A DNA stretch of 64,000 nt from Aquibium oceanicum (lineage in GTDB: Bacteria; Pseudomonadota; Alphaproteobacteria; Rhizobiales; Rhizobiaceae). Of this stretch, positions 56,173-64,000 are shown piece by piece. Position numbers and translations under genes: made by a program. The notes beneath the pieces were generated by a model. The model worked only from the letters and a program-made list of their open reading frames with translations. It was not told the DNA's origin and did not search any database. Positions within the stretch are counted from its first letter, which is position 1. Each line of letters opens with the position of its first letter. Location: positions 4,873,501 through 4,937,500 of the forward strand of contig NZ_CP018171.1 in NCBI RefSeq assembly GCF_001889605.1, in the 5' to 3' direction.

Positions 56173-56371
56173 TGAAGTATTTGTCCCATTCGTTTGCTGG
56201 CGCATCGTCATTTGCCGGGATCGCAGAAGGTGCCGTGGTGTCGAAGTGTACGAGGACGATCCGCCCATCGTTCGTGATTTCACTCCGAATAATGGGAAGA
56301 TCACAAGCTCTGGCAGCTCGGATGGCACGCTGAAGGTCGGCTTGCTTGAATGTCTTTTGCGTGTTTGGCAT
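56153..56371 (-). CDS. Small integrase-companion protein
   Basis: A 72-residue protein. FKQADLQRAIRAARACDLPI followed by SEITNDGRIVLVHF resembles short proteins encoded just before integrases in rhizobial prophages. The C-terminus is acidic and disordered. It is coupled to the integrase by overlap. Possibly a directionality or DNA-binding factor; not shown. Confidence 0.65.
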   Translation of the reverse strand: MPNTQKTFKQADLQRAIRAARACDLPIIRSEITNDGRIVLVHFDTTAPSAIPANDDAPANEWDKYFNAAEKE

Positions 56372-56436
56372 GTTCGGGGCTTGTTGCCTCGCGTAGAAAA
56401 GCGGCAGTGCGAGGTGCTCCATTGACGGCTGCCACC

Positions 56437-58449
56437 TCAAAAAGCGGCATAAGTTGAGATCGAGCTCACTCTCTCAAGCTCGATGTAGTAGTCGGCTTGA
56501 GGGTACTTGTGGGTGACGAGGAGGATTTGCGAGACACGTTCTGCCAAGCCCTCTAGGGTCTTCGCAGTATTATCCGCCCGATCGGCGTCCATTGATGCGT
56601 CGATCTCATCTCCGAGGAAGACTGAGAACTGATTGTTGGTCAGAACCTGGCCCAGTCCAAGACGCAGCGAAAGGTTCGCCACGGCCTTGCCGGAGCCCGA
56701 CAGCGTGTTGATCGGCTGGCCGTCAACCTGGATATCGAACTCCTCGTCAACCTCGATCAGGTTGCGTTGTCCACCGGTCATCTTGGTGATGTAGTGGGAC
56801 GCCACCTTGTTCAGCGACGGGATGAGGTGCTGTTTCACCAGCTTGCGTAGGATGGTGAGAGCTTCCTTGCCCTTTCGGTATCCCTGCTCCTCCTCCCGGC
56901 GACGGTCGACCTCAGCCTTCTTGGTCTCGTAGATCCCGAGCGCCCTTTCATAGGCGTCGAGCCGGTCCTCGTAGATCTTGGCAGCTTGATAGGCTGCTTC
57001 GAGCTCGGCGAGGTTCTCAGGCACGTTCAGCAGATAGGCGTGACGCTCCTCGTCCTCGACCCGACGAGCCTTGGCCTCGATCCATTCGGCATGACGCTTC
57101 TCGTAGGAGGACATCTCCTGCTCGTAGGCCAGGCGCTCCCGCCAGAGCTGGTTCAGCTCCTTGCTGCTTCCAACGCTGGGCTTGATAGCTTCCAGCTCCG
57201 CACGGCGGGCCTGGGCGTCCTTGGCGACCTTGAACTGCGCCAGCTGCTGGCGGGTGTACTCGGGCTTGGGCGTGTCCTTCACACGTTCCCATTCGGCCCT
57301 GACCTTTTCGAACGCCTGCAGCTGGCGACGGGCGACGTCGATGTTCACCATGTCGGGCTTGGAGGGGCGCTCCTCGTCCTGCAGTTCGCAGTCGAGTTTC
57401 CGCATCTCGGCTTCGACCTTCTCCAGCCGACCGGCTTCGATAGGCCATTGGTGCTCACAGGCAGGACAGGTGTGAGTGCCGACGTCCGTCAGGTCCTTCC
57501 ACTGCTTCTCCAGATGGTCGAACCGCTCGAACCGCTTCAGGAGCTCCATGTCGGCGTCGGCCTTGGCGATCTGCTCGGCCGTCATGGTCGGCACATCTCG
57601 CTTGAGGCGCTCCCGGATCTCCCAGTCGTCCACACTGATCGTGTCAGGATCGACCGGAGGGGGGCCAGGGAGGCGCGCGAGCTCCTTCTGGGCGCTCTCA
57701 TACGCCCGAGCCTCCTCAACGAGCTCCTCGAGCTTCTCTGCCGGTTCCTGTGTGGGTTCGACCGGCTTGGTGGGCGCAGCGGGAAACGGCGACGAGATCC
57801 TGCCCTTGATCTGGTTCAGCTCGTCACGGAGCCCGCGGAGGCGGCTGAGCTCCGGTTCCATGTCGGCAGAAGGCTGGTAGCCGGCCGGCTTGGCAGGCTC
57901 CTCCGGCTTGACGAGCGTCTCCTCGATCCCGTCGATCGCCGAGGAGATCGAGCGCGCCTCCTCGCCGCACCACTTCGCCAGGTCATCAATCACGGACAGG
58001 CCGATGACGGAGTCCACCATCTGCTTGCGCTCGGTTGGCTTCATGGCGCCGAGCTTCTCGATGTCGCCCTGGTTCGCCACGCACGCCGTGTCGAAGACCT
58101 GGAGGCCGAAGCCGAGGATCTCGACGACCTTCGCGTTCGTGCCCTTGACGCCATTGGCGATCTCGGTGTCGCCGCGGAAGATCTTCGCGGTCGAGATCGT
58201 GCGCTTGGTCCGGTAGGTCTCGCCGCGCACGACGAACTCCAGCTCAACCTTCATGTTCTTGTAGTCGGTCGTCTGCCCGCGCAGGGCGGCGGTGCCGAAG
58301 AGCGAGAACCGGATCATCTCCAGGATGACGGACTTGCCGGCCTCATTCGGGCCGGTGATGGCGCCAAAGCCCTTCTGGAACGAAAAATCCCCCGACAGGG
58401 TGCGACCTGTCGAGGGAAACGTGACTTCGTACTTCAATCTGGATAGCAT
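56437..58449 (-). CDS. Compact Rad50/SbcC-like ATPase with zinc hook
   Basis: A 670-residue SMC-family ATPase, much shorter than bacterial SbcC (about 1,000). Walker A is GPNEAGKSVILEMIRF; two coiled-coil arms flank a zinc-hook CPACEHQW near residue 330; the signature is LSGSGKAVANLSLRLG; Walker B is SVFLGDEIDASMD; the H-loop is ILLVTHKYP. With the SbcD-like gene upstream it should form an Mre11/Rad50-type nuclease, like phage T4 gp46/47, for recombination-dependent replication or DNA-end processing. I start at 58449, spaced properly from AAGGG; an ATG six bases earlier is too close. Confidence 0.88.
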   Translation of the reverse strand: MLSRLKYEVTFPSTGRTLSGDFSFQKGFGAITGPNEAGKSVILEMIRFSLFGTAALRGQTTDYKNMKVELEFVVRGETYRTKRTISTAKIFRGDTEIANGVKGTNAKVVEILGFGLQVFDTACVANQGDIEKLGAMKPTERKQMVDSVIGLSVIDDLAKWCGEEARSISSAIDGIEETLVKPEEPAKPAGYQPSADMEPELSRLRGLRDELNQIKGRISSPFPAAPTKPVEPTQEPAEKLEELVEEARAYESAQKELARLPGPPPVDPDTISVDDWEIRERLKRDVPTMTAEQIAKADADMELLKRFERFDHLEKQWKDLTDVGTHTCPACEHQWPIEAGRLEKVEAEMRKLDCELQDEERPSKPDMVNIDVARRQLQAFEKVRAEWERVKDTPKPEYTRQQLAQFKVAKDAQARRAELEAIKPSVGSSKELNQLWRERLAYEQEMSSYEKRHAEWIEAKARRVEDEERHAYLLNVPENLAELEAAYQAAKIYEDRLDAYERALGIYETKKAEVDRRREEEQGYRKGKEALTILRKLVKQHLIPSLNKVASHYITKMTGGQRNLIEVDEEFDIQVDGQPINTLSGSGKAVANLSLRLGLGQVLTNNQFSVFLGDEIDASMDADRADNTAKTLEGLAERVSQILLVTHKYPQADYYIELERVSSISTYAAF

Positions 58450-58652
58450 TTGCATTTCCCTTGTGCTCGCGCCTTGTTGACGGCGCTGATGACGGTCTCC
58501 GGCATGACTTGCCGATAGAAGAGAGCGATAGCCCGCAGGGGCTCCTCGCCTTGTCCCGCCCTCTTCTTCAGCTCCGAGATCATGTTGATCTCACCCTGGT
58601 CGAGGCCCTGGGTCGTCAGCCACTCGTCCATCGCTTTGACGAACTTGTTCAT
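58434..58652 (-). CDS. Small protein between the SbcC- and SbcD-like genes
   Basis: A 72-residue protein (MDEWLTTQGLDQGEINMISE, AIALFYRQVMPETVISAV) ending in CKCYPD. Its ATG overlaps the stop of the nuclease gene and its stop lies inside the ATPase gene start, so the three are translated together. No known Mre11/Rad50 system contains such a subunit as far as I know; it may be an accessory factor. Confidence 0.65.
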   Translation of the reverse strand: MNKFVKAMDEWLTTQGLDQGEINMISELKKRAGQGEEPLRAIALFYRQVMPETVISAVNKARAQGKCKCYPD

Positions 58653-59623
58653 TCCTTGATCCTGGCCTCCTCGAACCGCTCGACCAGTTTCTCTCGGACG
58701 GTCTGCGGGACGCCGGCCTCCTCGAACGCCTGGGAGAACAGTGCCATGAGGTCGAACTCGCCCATGGAGACCTCCTCGACCGCGTCGTCTTCATTGTCCC
58801 CGACGCGCTTGAACGAGAGCTGGAGGCAGTCCACCTGTTGGTCGAAGGGCTCACCGCGGTTCAGGAGCACGCGGACGCACTTGTCGCGGAGATCCGTGCC
58901 CTCCAGCTCCTCGGGCCGGAGCGTGACGTACATCTCGCCGGTGTCCTCGCCGTGGGCGTAGGGCTGCATTGAGCCGACCTGGACGACCTTGACACCGTCG
59001 CGGGTGAACTCGTCGGGGAGGTGGACATGTCCAGTGTAGACGGTACGGCATCCAACCTCCGCAAACCGCTCAGTCGGAACCATGTTGTCGTGGCCGCAGA
59101 TCGTATCCCAATGGCCGAACGCCACGTCGATCTCTTCGGTGACCAGCTCTGCGGCCGGTGTGATTGGATGGAAGGGGAAGAAGCCGACCTTTACGCCACC
59201 CATTTCGGCTAGGAGTGCACCACGGCCGTGCCGGACGACGAACACGTTTTGACAGCGCGAAACGATCAGTTCGAACAGGTCGAGTGCACCTTTCCTCTTC
59301 AGATCCCGCGAGATGTCGTGGTTGCCCGCGAGTACAAAATACCTGGTCTCGGGATTGGAGCGGGCGGCGGCCAGGTAGGCCCATGCCGCCTCGAAGACGA
59401 CTACGTAGGGGACGGCCCAGCGATCGAAGAGATCCCCGGTACAGATGTGGACGTCGTATCGTCCCGAGTTCTCGAGCCGTTGTCGGAAGTCCCTCGACAC
59501 CATCCCCTCACGAAGACATCGCTTGTCGAGCGGAACTCCGCGGATGAAAGTCCTTCCTAGATGTGGATCGCCCAAGATGCCGACACGGGCGGCGCCAATC
59601 GTGGTTTCGGTGATGCGGTCCAT
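58649..59623 (-). CDS. SbcD/Mre11-like nuclease
   Basis: A 324-residue calcineurin-like metallophosphoesterase. Metal motifs in order: VGILGDPHLGRTF, ICTGDLFDRW, FVLAGNHDISRD, VAFGHWDT and VYTGHVHLP. A C-terminal about 80-residue acidic region may bind the ATPase. The ATG at 59623 has AAGGGA upstream. Partner of the Rad50-like ATPase downstream. Confidence 0.87.
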   Translation of the reverse strand: MDRITETTIGAARVGILGDPHLGRTFIRGVPLDKRCLREGMVSRDFRQRLENSGRYDVHICTGDLFDRWAVPYVVVFEAAWAYLAAARSNPETRYFVLAGNHDISRDLKRKGALDLFELIVSRCQNVFVVRHGRGALLAEMGGVKVGFFPFHPITPAAELVTEEIDVAFGHWDTICGHDNMVPTERFAEVGCRTVYTGHVHLPDEFTRDGVKVVQVGSMQPYAHGEDTGEMYVTLRPEELEGTDLRDKCVRVLLNRGEPFDQQVDCLQLSFKRVGDNEDDAVEEVSMGEFDLMALFSQAFEEAGVPQTVREKLVERFEEARIKE

Positions 59624-59766
59624 CGAAAAAATCCCTTCGGTGAGTGGGCAATGCAGCTTGGTGCCGGCGGCCAATTGAGACCGCCGGCGCCGGGCAAGTT
59701 CATGTCTTGCGGGAGAGGGTCGGCGGCTGTTTGCGGCCCGCTAGGAGCGGGATCGACGAGCGGCTA

Positions 59767-60264
59767 TCAAGCAACGAGGCCAGAAGAAGCCGGGCCAGAG
59801 GCCTGCAGGTCCGTGACGATGACACTGTAGCCTGCGCTGACGTTGTCATTGTAGCCGGCGTTGCAGTCGATGTAGCCGCGTATCACCACCTGGACGCGGC
59901 GCTCTTCTCCATAAGAGGGGGAGCGGTGGCCGTTGCGCCGGAAGTGGCGGAGAAGTTTGTGTCTGCCTTCCTTGACGTCTAGCATGGCGGACTCTGCGGA
60001 GATCCTGATGGGGTGTGGTCCGCTGAGAGAGGGTTCTCCCTCAAGCGGAGGTTCGGTCTCTACGTTCGTGACGATCACGCCGTATTCGATGCTGATGCCG
60101 TCATTATTGCCGCAGACCCCATCGATATAGCCCCGGATCTCCACCGGTACGCGAAGTTCCTCCGAGCAGGAGTGCAATGGGTTTTCGCCGAGGGAGAAGT
60201 GGTCGAAGAGTTCGTGCCTGCCCTCCTTCACGTGGAGCAGGAGGAAGTTGGAAGAGATGTTCAT
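59767..60264 (-). CDS. Two-repeat protein of unknown function
   Basis: A 165-residue protein built of two copies of an about 62-residue unit. First: LHVKEGRHELFDHF, then VPVEIRGYIDGVCGNNDGIS and YGVIVTNVE. Second: LDVKEGRHKLLRHF, then VQVVIRGYIDCNAGYNDNVS and YSVIVTDLQ. It is probably a beta-rich fold from internal duplication. AAGGA lies before the ATG at 60264. No family is recognised. A 10-bp hairpin (59661-59690) lies downstream without a U-run. Confidence 0.7.
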   Translation of the reverse strand: MNISSNFLLLHVKEGRHELFDHFSLGENPLHSCSEELRVPVEIRGYIDGVCGNNDGISIEYGVIVTNVETEPPLEGEPSLSGPHPIRISAESAMLDVKEGRHKLLRHFRRNGHRSPSYGEERRVQVVIRGYIDCNAGYNDNVSAGYSVIVTDLQASGPASSGLVA

Positions 60265-60317
60265 GATGCTATTCCTTGGTCGAGCGGGAGTTGAGGGGAA
60301 GGAAGTGCCAGCCGCCA

Positions 60318-60968
60318 TCAAGCCACCACCCTCCACTCACGGAACTCGAGGATGCCCCAGGTATTCCCGTTCCCGTTCTTCTCCTCGTAGCCGATGGTGA
60401 CCGCGATCCTGTCGGTCGCCGGGTCGTCGCCGGCCTTCCGCATTGCCTTCACGAGCTTGGCGAGCGCCGAGAAGCCGGTCGTCGAGAACGAGTGACCCAG
60501 GACCGTGCCGGCCTCGATCGTCTCCTCCTTGAGCTTCACGTCTTCGGCGAGCTCGATGTTGACGTCCGCCGACTTGTACGGCCGGGCGTTCGACTGCACC
60601 GAACGGGCTTCGGACAGTGCCTGAGCCCACGTTGCGCCGTCCTGCGACATCACCCGGTCGGTCGTCTTCCGGTAGGTCGCCGGGTTCTGTCCGTACTTCA
60701 CCACCTCCGTGTAGGAGATGTCGGACATGTCGATGATCGCCTTGATCTCCTCCAGGAGCGGCTTCTTCGAGCCGATCTGAAGGCCGTGTTCGGAGACCTT
60801 GAGCCATTCGTCTACGACGACGGCACCGGCCATCGCATCGTCCATGCCGATCGGCCGGCCGACAGCGGTGTTCTGCTGCGGAGCCGGAGCCGGTAAGTTG
60901 GCCGCTTCCTGCGGGACGTTGGCGGCGGCGGTGGTGGCGGCGTTGATGGCTGCGTCGATGTTGTTCAT
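60318..60968 (-). CDS. Uncharacterised phage-type protein
   Basis: A 216-residue protein with an alanine/proline-rich, likely disordered first 45 residues and then a globular domain (VVVDEWLKVSEHGLQIGSKK, VVKYGQNPATYRKTTDRVMS, VLGHSFSTTGFSALAKLVKAM, closing GILEFREWRVV). GGAA lies before the ATG at 60968. Its place in a replication module would fit a single-strand-binding or annealing protein, but no motif proves it. Confidence 0.65.
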   Translation of the reverse strand: MNNIDAAINAATTAAANVPQEAANLPAPAPQQNTAVGRPIGMDDAMAGAVVVDEWLKVSEHGLQIGSKKPLLEEIKAIIDMSDISYTEVVKYGQNPATYRKTTDRVMSQDGATWAQALSEARSVQSNARPYKSADVNIELAEDVKLKEETIEAGTVLGHSFSTTGFSALAKLVKAMRKAGDDPATDRIAVTIGYEEKNGNGNTWGILEFREWRVVA

Positions 60969-61024
60969 TCTCATTTCCTTTTTCAGTTTGGTTCACCGCT
61001 TGCTGCGGTAAGCGAGAAATAAGA

Positions 61025-61051
61025 AAGGCCCGCTGGATTACAGCGGGCCTT
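61025..61051 (-). terminator. Rho-independent terminator after the helicase gene
   Basis: A perfect 11-bp stem AAGGCCCGCTG / CAGCGGGCCTT with loop GATTA. Read on the reverse strand it runs into TTTCTTATTTC, about 35 nt after the helicase stop. Confidence 0.85.
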
Positions 61052-61082
61052 TTCTTGTGTTCCTAGAGTATCGGTGTTTTCT

Positions 61083-62690
61083 CTATGCCGCCTCCTTGTA
61101 CTCCTCGTTGTCGTTCGTGTTGTGCTCGAACAGCTTCAGAACCGGCTGGGTCGGGTCCACCTTGTGCGCGTCGAGCGACTTCGAATAGATGACCCAGGTG
61201 ATCCGGTTGTCGAGGCTGTCCTCGTAGAGCAGGACGGTGATGCGGAGCGGGGTCCCCCGCTTCCCGCGGATGCAGCGCCGGTATGCCTGCAACACGGTGG
61301 TGTCGAGGAAGTCCAGCGAGGCGAAGATCATGTGATCCACCTCCTGGTCCCCACACCATTGCCAGTTGAAGCCGACGTCGGCGACGGCCGGCGAGGCGAT
61401 GATGCAGTTCAGGTCGCCCCGCTTAAAGGCATCGTCGATCTCACCGCGCTTCTTCGGCGTGACGTCGCCATTGAGCACCGCCGCTTTCAGTCCGTACTTC
61501 TGCGCCAGCTTCAGGATGCGGTACTGCTGGGGCTTGAGGGCCGCATAGACGATCACCGGCTTCCCGGTGCGCTGGTGGTCCTCGAAGTGGATGTCGAGCC
61601 GCTCCTCCTTCCCGCACGGGGCGCCACCCATGATATCGACGGTCCCCTCTCCCACCAGGTTGGGGAACACGTTGGGGTGTTCCATGATCTGGCGAGCGCG
61701 GATGAAGGCGACACCTGGCTCGGTGCCCTCCAGGAAGAATTTCTCCAGCTCGACGAAGGCCTGATCCTTGAACTGGTCGTAGATCTCCCGCTGCTTTTTC
61801 GTCATTTCGACGTACTCGGGAATGATGACCTTCGACTCCTTGCCGTAGACCATTTCGAAGGTGCGCCGGATGGCGTGCTTCTTGAAGATCGCCGACAGTT
61901 TCTCGTGGTTGCGCCACGAGGAGAGCTTCCCGGTGATGGGGTCCTCGACGGCGTGGTAGTAGTAGAAGCCCTTGTAGGACGGGTAGTAGCGGGGCTCGAT
62001 CACGCGGATCGCCGGATAGGCGCTGTCCAGCCGGCCCGAGATCAACGTCCCGGTCATACCGATGAACCACTCCATCCGCTTCTTGAAGCTGTCGTAGAAG
62101 CCCTGGGTCCGCTGCGAGCTATCACCCTTGTAGCCCTTGTGGATCTCGTCGACGTGGCAGGCACGCACGAAGGGCGGGAGAGCCTCCCAGTGGGTCGAGT
62201 AGCAGTCGAACCCCATGAGGAAGACCTTGGTCTTGCCGGGGTTGGCGATTTCGTAGGGGAGGATCGTCCGCGCGTAGAACATCTGCTCGTTGACGGACAT
62301 GTCCTCGTTGACGATGCCAGCCTCGCGCAGGGCCTTGAACGTGGTCTTCTGCGAGCCGAACAGCTTGTAGTGGCCGCGCCAGTTGCGCAGGGTCTCGGCG
62401 AGCTTCTTCTGGGCCGGCGAGAGCGGCCGCAGGCCGGTGACGATCGTCACCTCGTCGGGCTGGAACCCGGTGAAGCGCAGGACCTCGTCGCGGTTTTTCT
62501 TGAGCAACGACAGAGGCATTACGAACGCCGTGCCGATGCCGTGGGTCTTCCAGAGCCACCACTGCTTCACGCAGACAGACGGTGTCTTCCCCGTGCCCGG
62601 ATCGGACAGGTTCAGACACCGCTTGTTGCGCATGTAGAAGGAGAGATCGGCGACCTGGTAGTCCCTAAGCGAGACGTCGCCCTGCTTCAC
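61083..62690 (-). CDS. SNF2/DEXH-type helicase
   Basis: A 535-residue superfamily-2 protein. Motif I is LSDPGTGKTPSVC, motif II is VDEIHKG, motif III is FIGMTGTL; the second RecA domain includes VIVYAALKPQQYR and motif VI LQAYRRCIRGKRG. These are the marks of phage and SNF2-like double-strand translocases. The GTG start overlaps the previous stop (GTGA). Likely role: replication, recombination or remodelling for the element. Confidence 0.87.
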   Translation of the reverse strand: MKQGDVSLRDYQVADLSFYMRNKRCLNLSDPGTGKTPSVCVKQWWLWKTHGIGTAFVMPLSLLKKNRDEVLRFTGFQPDEVTIVTGLRPLSPAQKKLAETLRNWRGHYKLFGSQKTTFKALREAGIVNEDMSVNEQMFYARTILPYEIANPGKTKVFLMGFDCYSTHWEALPPFVRACHVDEIHKGYKGDSSQRTQGFYDSFKKRMEWFIGMTGTLISGRLDSAYPAIRVIEPRYYPSYKGFYYYHAVEDPITGKLSSWRNHEKLSAIFKKHAIRRTFEMVYGKESKVIIPEYVEMTKKQREIYDQFKDQAFVELEKFFLEGTEPGVAFIRARQIMEHPNVFPNLVGEGTVDIMGGAPCGKEERLDIHFEDHQRTGKPVIVYAALKPQQYRILKLAQKYGLKAAVLNGDVTPKKRGEIDDAFKRGDLNCIIASPAVADVGFNWQWCGDQEVDHMIFASLDFLDTTVLQAYRRCIRGKRGTPLRITVLLYEDSLDNRITWVIYSKSLDAHKVDPTQPVLKLFEHNTNDNEEYKEAA

Positions 62691-63016
62691 GCCATCTCCG
62701 GCGTCACCTCGACGCGGGCTTTGCAGGCTCTCGAATAAATCGTGTCGGTCCTCAAGATGCCGAGTTCGAACAGCGAAGCCGTGAGTTTTGGATCGGCGAT
62801 GGCGAGCTTTTCCGGGTCGAGCACGATGGCCGTCCCTTTCGGCGCGCGTTGCGTTGCCGCTGCGACGGTCACCTTGCCTTTGCCGGGGACTTCGTACGTG
62901 TCGGCGCCGGCGGAGCGTATTTCTTCCTTCTTACGCTCGAACGTCGCCTCGAGCGGGATCAGTTTCGCCTTGAGTTGGAGCAGTTCCTCGACGAGCGGGC
63001 GGATGTTGTGGTTCAT
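62687..63016 (-). CDS. Small protein coupled to the helicase
   Basis: A 109-residue protein with an N-terminal coiled coil (LVEELLQLKAKLIPLEATFERKKEEI) and then a small globular part (DTYEVPGKGKVTVAAATQRA, AIVLDPEKLAIADPKLTASLF). GGAG lies before the ATG at 63016. This layout is common for little phage proteins that accompany recombination genes; function unknown. Confidence 0.68.
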   Translation of the reverse strand: MNHNIRPLVEELLQLKAKLIPLEATFERKKEEIRSAGADTYEVPGKGKVTVAAATQRAPKGTAIVLDPEKLAIADPKLTASLFELGILRTDTIYSRACKARVEVTPEMA

Positions 63017-63455
63017 GGGGTTCTCCAAAATGAAAAAGACGAGACCGTGGTCAACATCTGACGCTTGGTACCCGCATGGACTGGCAGGAGGCGACTTCAT
63101 CCCGGCCTTTCGGCCGGGTTCGCGCGCGACCGGAATCTCGCCATGCGAAAGGCATTCGGCTCCCGGCTTATTCGGAGGCGAGAAGGAGACTGTCAGGTCT
63201 CAGCGAGCGTCGCGCAGACAGCTGCCGTTCTGGAGTCGACCCTTTGTCGTCGTTCCGGCTAGTTCGACCGCTGCCCGAAACCTGCCGTTCGTTCAGCTGT
63301 CCTGCGATGGCAAACTTGGGGCCGTTGAGAGAACCCGCTGCGCGGGAAGGCTCGTGCGACTGAGGTCGACGGTACAGGGCGACCATCGCGCTCTGCATTG
63401 AGCGCCGCCCGGTAGCGGCAGAGCATGACGGGTTTCTGCAACAAGGAGCCTGACA
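63017..63455. other. Boundary region between element 2 and the IS91-type remnant
   Basis: No gene is supported in these 439 nt. A CCCGGCC-TTTC-GGCCGGG hairpin (63107-63124) lies in the leader of the 109-residue gene. Somewhere after it the upstream flank of the IS91-type integrase begins; the exact junction cannot be set by eye. Confidence 0.5.
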
Positions 63456-63899
63456 ATGCACAACCAACCGAACTCGCCCGCGATCAGCCCGCTTCCTCAA
63501 CGCCTGATTGACGACATGAACCTGCGCCGCTTCGGACACGAGGCCCGACGCAAATATCTCCGGGAAATCGGACGGCTTGCTACCTTTCTCGCACGATCTC
63601 CCAATACGGCGTCCCCGGATGATCTGCGCCGCTTCCAGATATGGCAGCAAATCGAGGGCGTCCCGGTGCCGACGATGAACAGCGTTGTGTCGGCGCTGCG
63701 GTTCTTCTTCAATACCACGGTTGATCGCCCTGATTTTGGCCGCCGCCTTGTTCGGCTGGGGCACCCGCGCAAACTGCCGGTGGTGCTCTGCCGTGAGGAA
63801 GTGACACGTCGGCTCGACGCCACGACCTGCAAGCCTACGGGCAGACTAAATCCCATCGGGTTCCACAACGATGGTGCTGGTCCACGAACGGGATCCTGA
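63456..63899 (+). pseudogene. IS91-type tyrosine integrase, truncated
   Basis: The first about 125 residues match the integrases that accompany IS91-like transposons: SPLPQRLIDDMNLRRFGHEA, REIGRLATFLARSP, PTMNSVVSALRFFFNTTVDR and RKLPVVLCREEVTR. After DATTC the similarity stops and the frame runs on in unrelated sequence. The whole catalytic domain (arginine, HxxR, tyrosine) is missing, so it cannot recombine DNA. AAGGAG lies before the ATG. Confidence 0.82.
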
Positions 63900-64000
63900 A
63901 CGGATCATAGATCGGTTCGCAGACGTGTTCGAGCAGTTGTCCGTTGCAGTTCAGTCGGGGAACGACACGTGGGGAGGTCAACACTTCCCCTATGCGAACA
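63871..64000 (+). CDS. Open frame at the window end, unknown (partial)
   Basis: A frame from the ATG at 63871 is open to the edge. It begins MVLVHERDPERIIDRFADVF, acidic and helical, and then SGNDTWGGQHFPYAN. No ribosome site is evident. It lies after the break in the IS91-type gene and may belong to the sequence that was interrupted. Confidence 0.3.
   Translation, partial: MVLVHERDPERIIDRFADVFEQLSVAVQSGNDTWGGQHFPYAN

Larger units (their letters stand above)
55031..63455. mobile_element. Second integrated element in tandem (phage-like replication module)
   Basis: It starts right after attR with a different tyrosine integrase. The genes on the reverse strand are a small companion protein, SbcC/SbcD-like proteins, unknown proteins and a helicase. 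No second copy of the 48-bp core is seen to the right, so the far boundary lies outside or was removed by the IS91-type insertion. The end given is only where recognisable genes stop. Confidence 0.7.

Noticed and set aside
59661-59690. Terminator after the two-repeat protein gene
   Set aside because: The 10-bp hairpin is strong but lacks a U-run in either direction.

Overview
The window reads as chromosome of a high-GC alphaproteobacterium of the order Hyphomicrobiales (Rhizobiales), most likely a Mesorhizobium/Aminobacter/Nitratireductor-type organism. The grounds are the about 1,590-residue NAD-dependent glutamate dehydrogenase, the purH-heparinase-rsmB-htpX gene order, the short usg gene, a 6S RNA in front of the 5-formyltetrahydrofolate cyclo-ligase gene, Omp25/31-like barrels and CtrA-type promoter boxes. 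The exact genus is an inference.

Bases 1 to about 41,700 are ordinary core genome. In order they hold: the Pho-box-driven pstSCA phosphate uptake operon (reverse strand; pstA runs off the left edge); a 1,396-residue six-PAS hybrid histidine kinase; the serine operon serC-alaE-serA, with an alanine-exporter family gene between the two biosynthetic genes; two outer-membrane beta-barrel genes that each carry a TTAA-N7-TTAA box about 80 nt upstream; glmM; a c-type cytochrome / beta-helix pair facing a TetR regulator across a perfect palindrome; an AhpD-like protein; NAD-glutamate dehydrogenase; an MFS transporter; purH, heparinase II/III-like, rsmB and htpX; small secreted and assembly proteins; a TadG/VWA protein; a tiny reverse-strand reading frame whose perfect Shine-Dalgarno sequence lies in a long hairpin; a LysE exporter and acs; usg, 6S RNA, a folate enzyme, a YmdB-type phosphodiesterase and TerC; and a TPR/metallo-hydrolase pair that ends at a tRNA-Glu(CTC) gene.

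Bases 41,774-55,030 are a 13.3-kb integrated element. It sits in the 3' end of tRNA-Glu and is bounded by an exact 48-bp direct repeat (attL 41726-41773, attR 54983-55030). It carries a tyrosine integrase next to attR, phased integrase arm-type repeats, an excisionase-like HTH gene heading an overlapping replication operon (RepA-like ATPase), an iteron-like repeat cluster, a tightly overlapping six-gene operon of unknown function, a HigB/Gp49-type toxin with its HTH antitoxin, an IS66 remnant, and an AT-rich cargo segment with a polytopic membrane protein. I see no capsid, portal, terminase or conjugation gene, so it looks like a phage satellite or a small integrative mobilisable element.

From 55,031 a second, unrelated tyrosine integrase starts a second element, apparently in tandem at the same tRNA site. 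Its genes, all on the reverse strand, look like a phage replication/recombination module: a compact Rad50/SbcC-like ATPase with a zinc hook, an SbcD-like nuclease, an SNF2/DEXH helicase and several uncharacterised small proteins. A truncated IS91-type integrase interrupts it near 63.4 kb, and no right-hand att copy is visible before the window ends.
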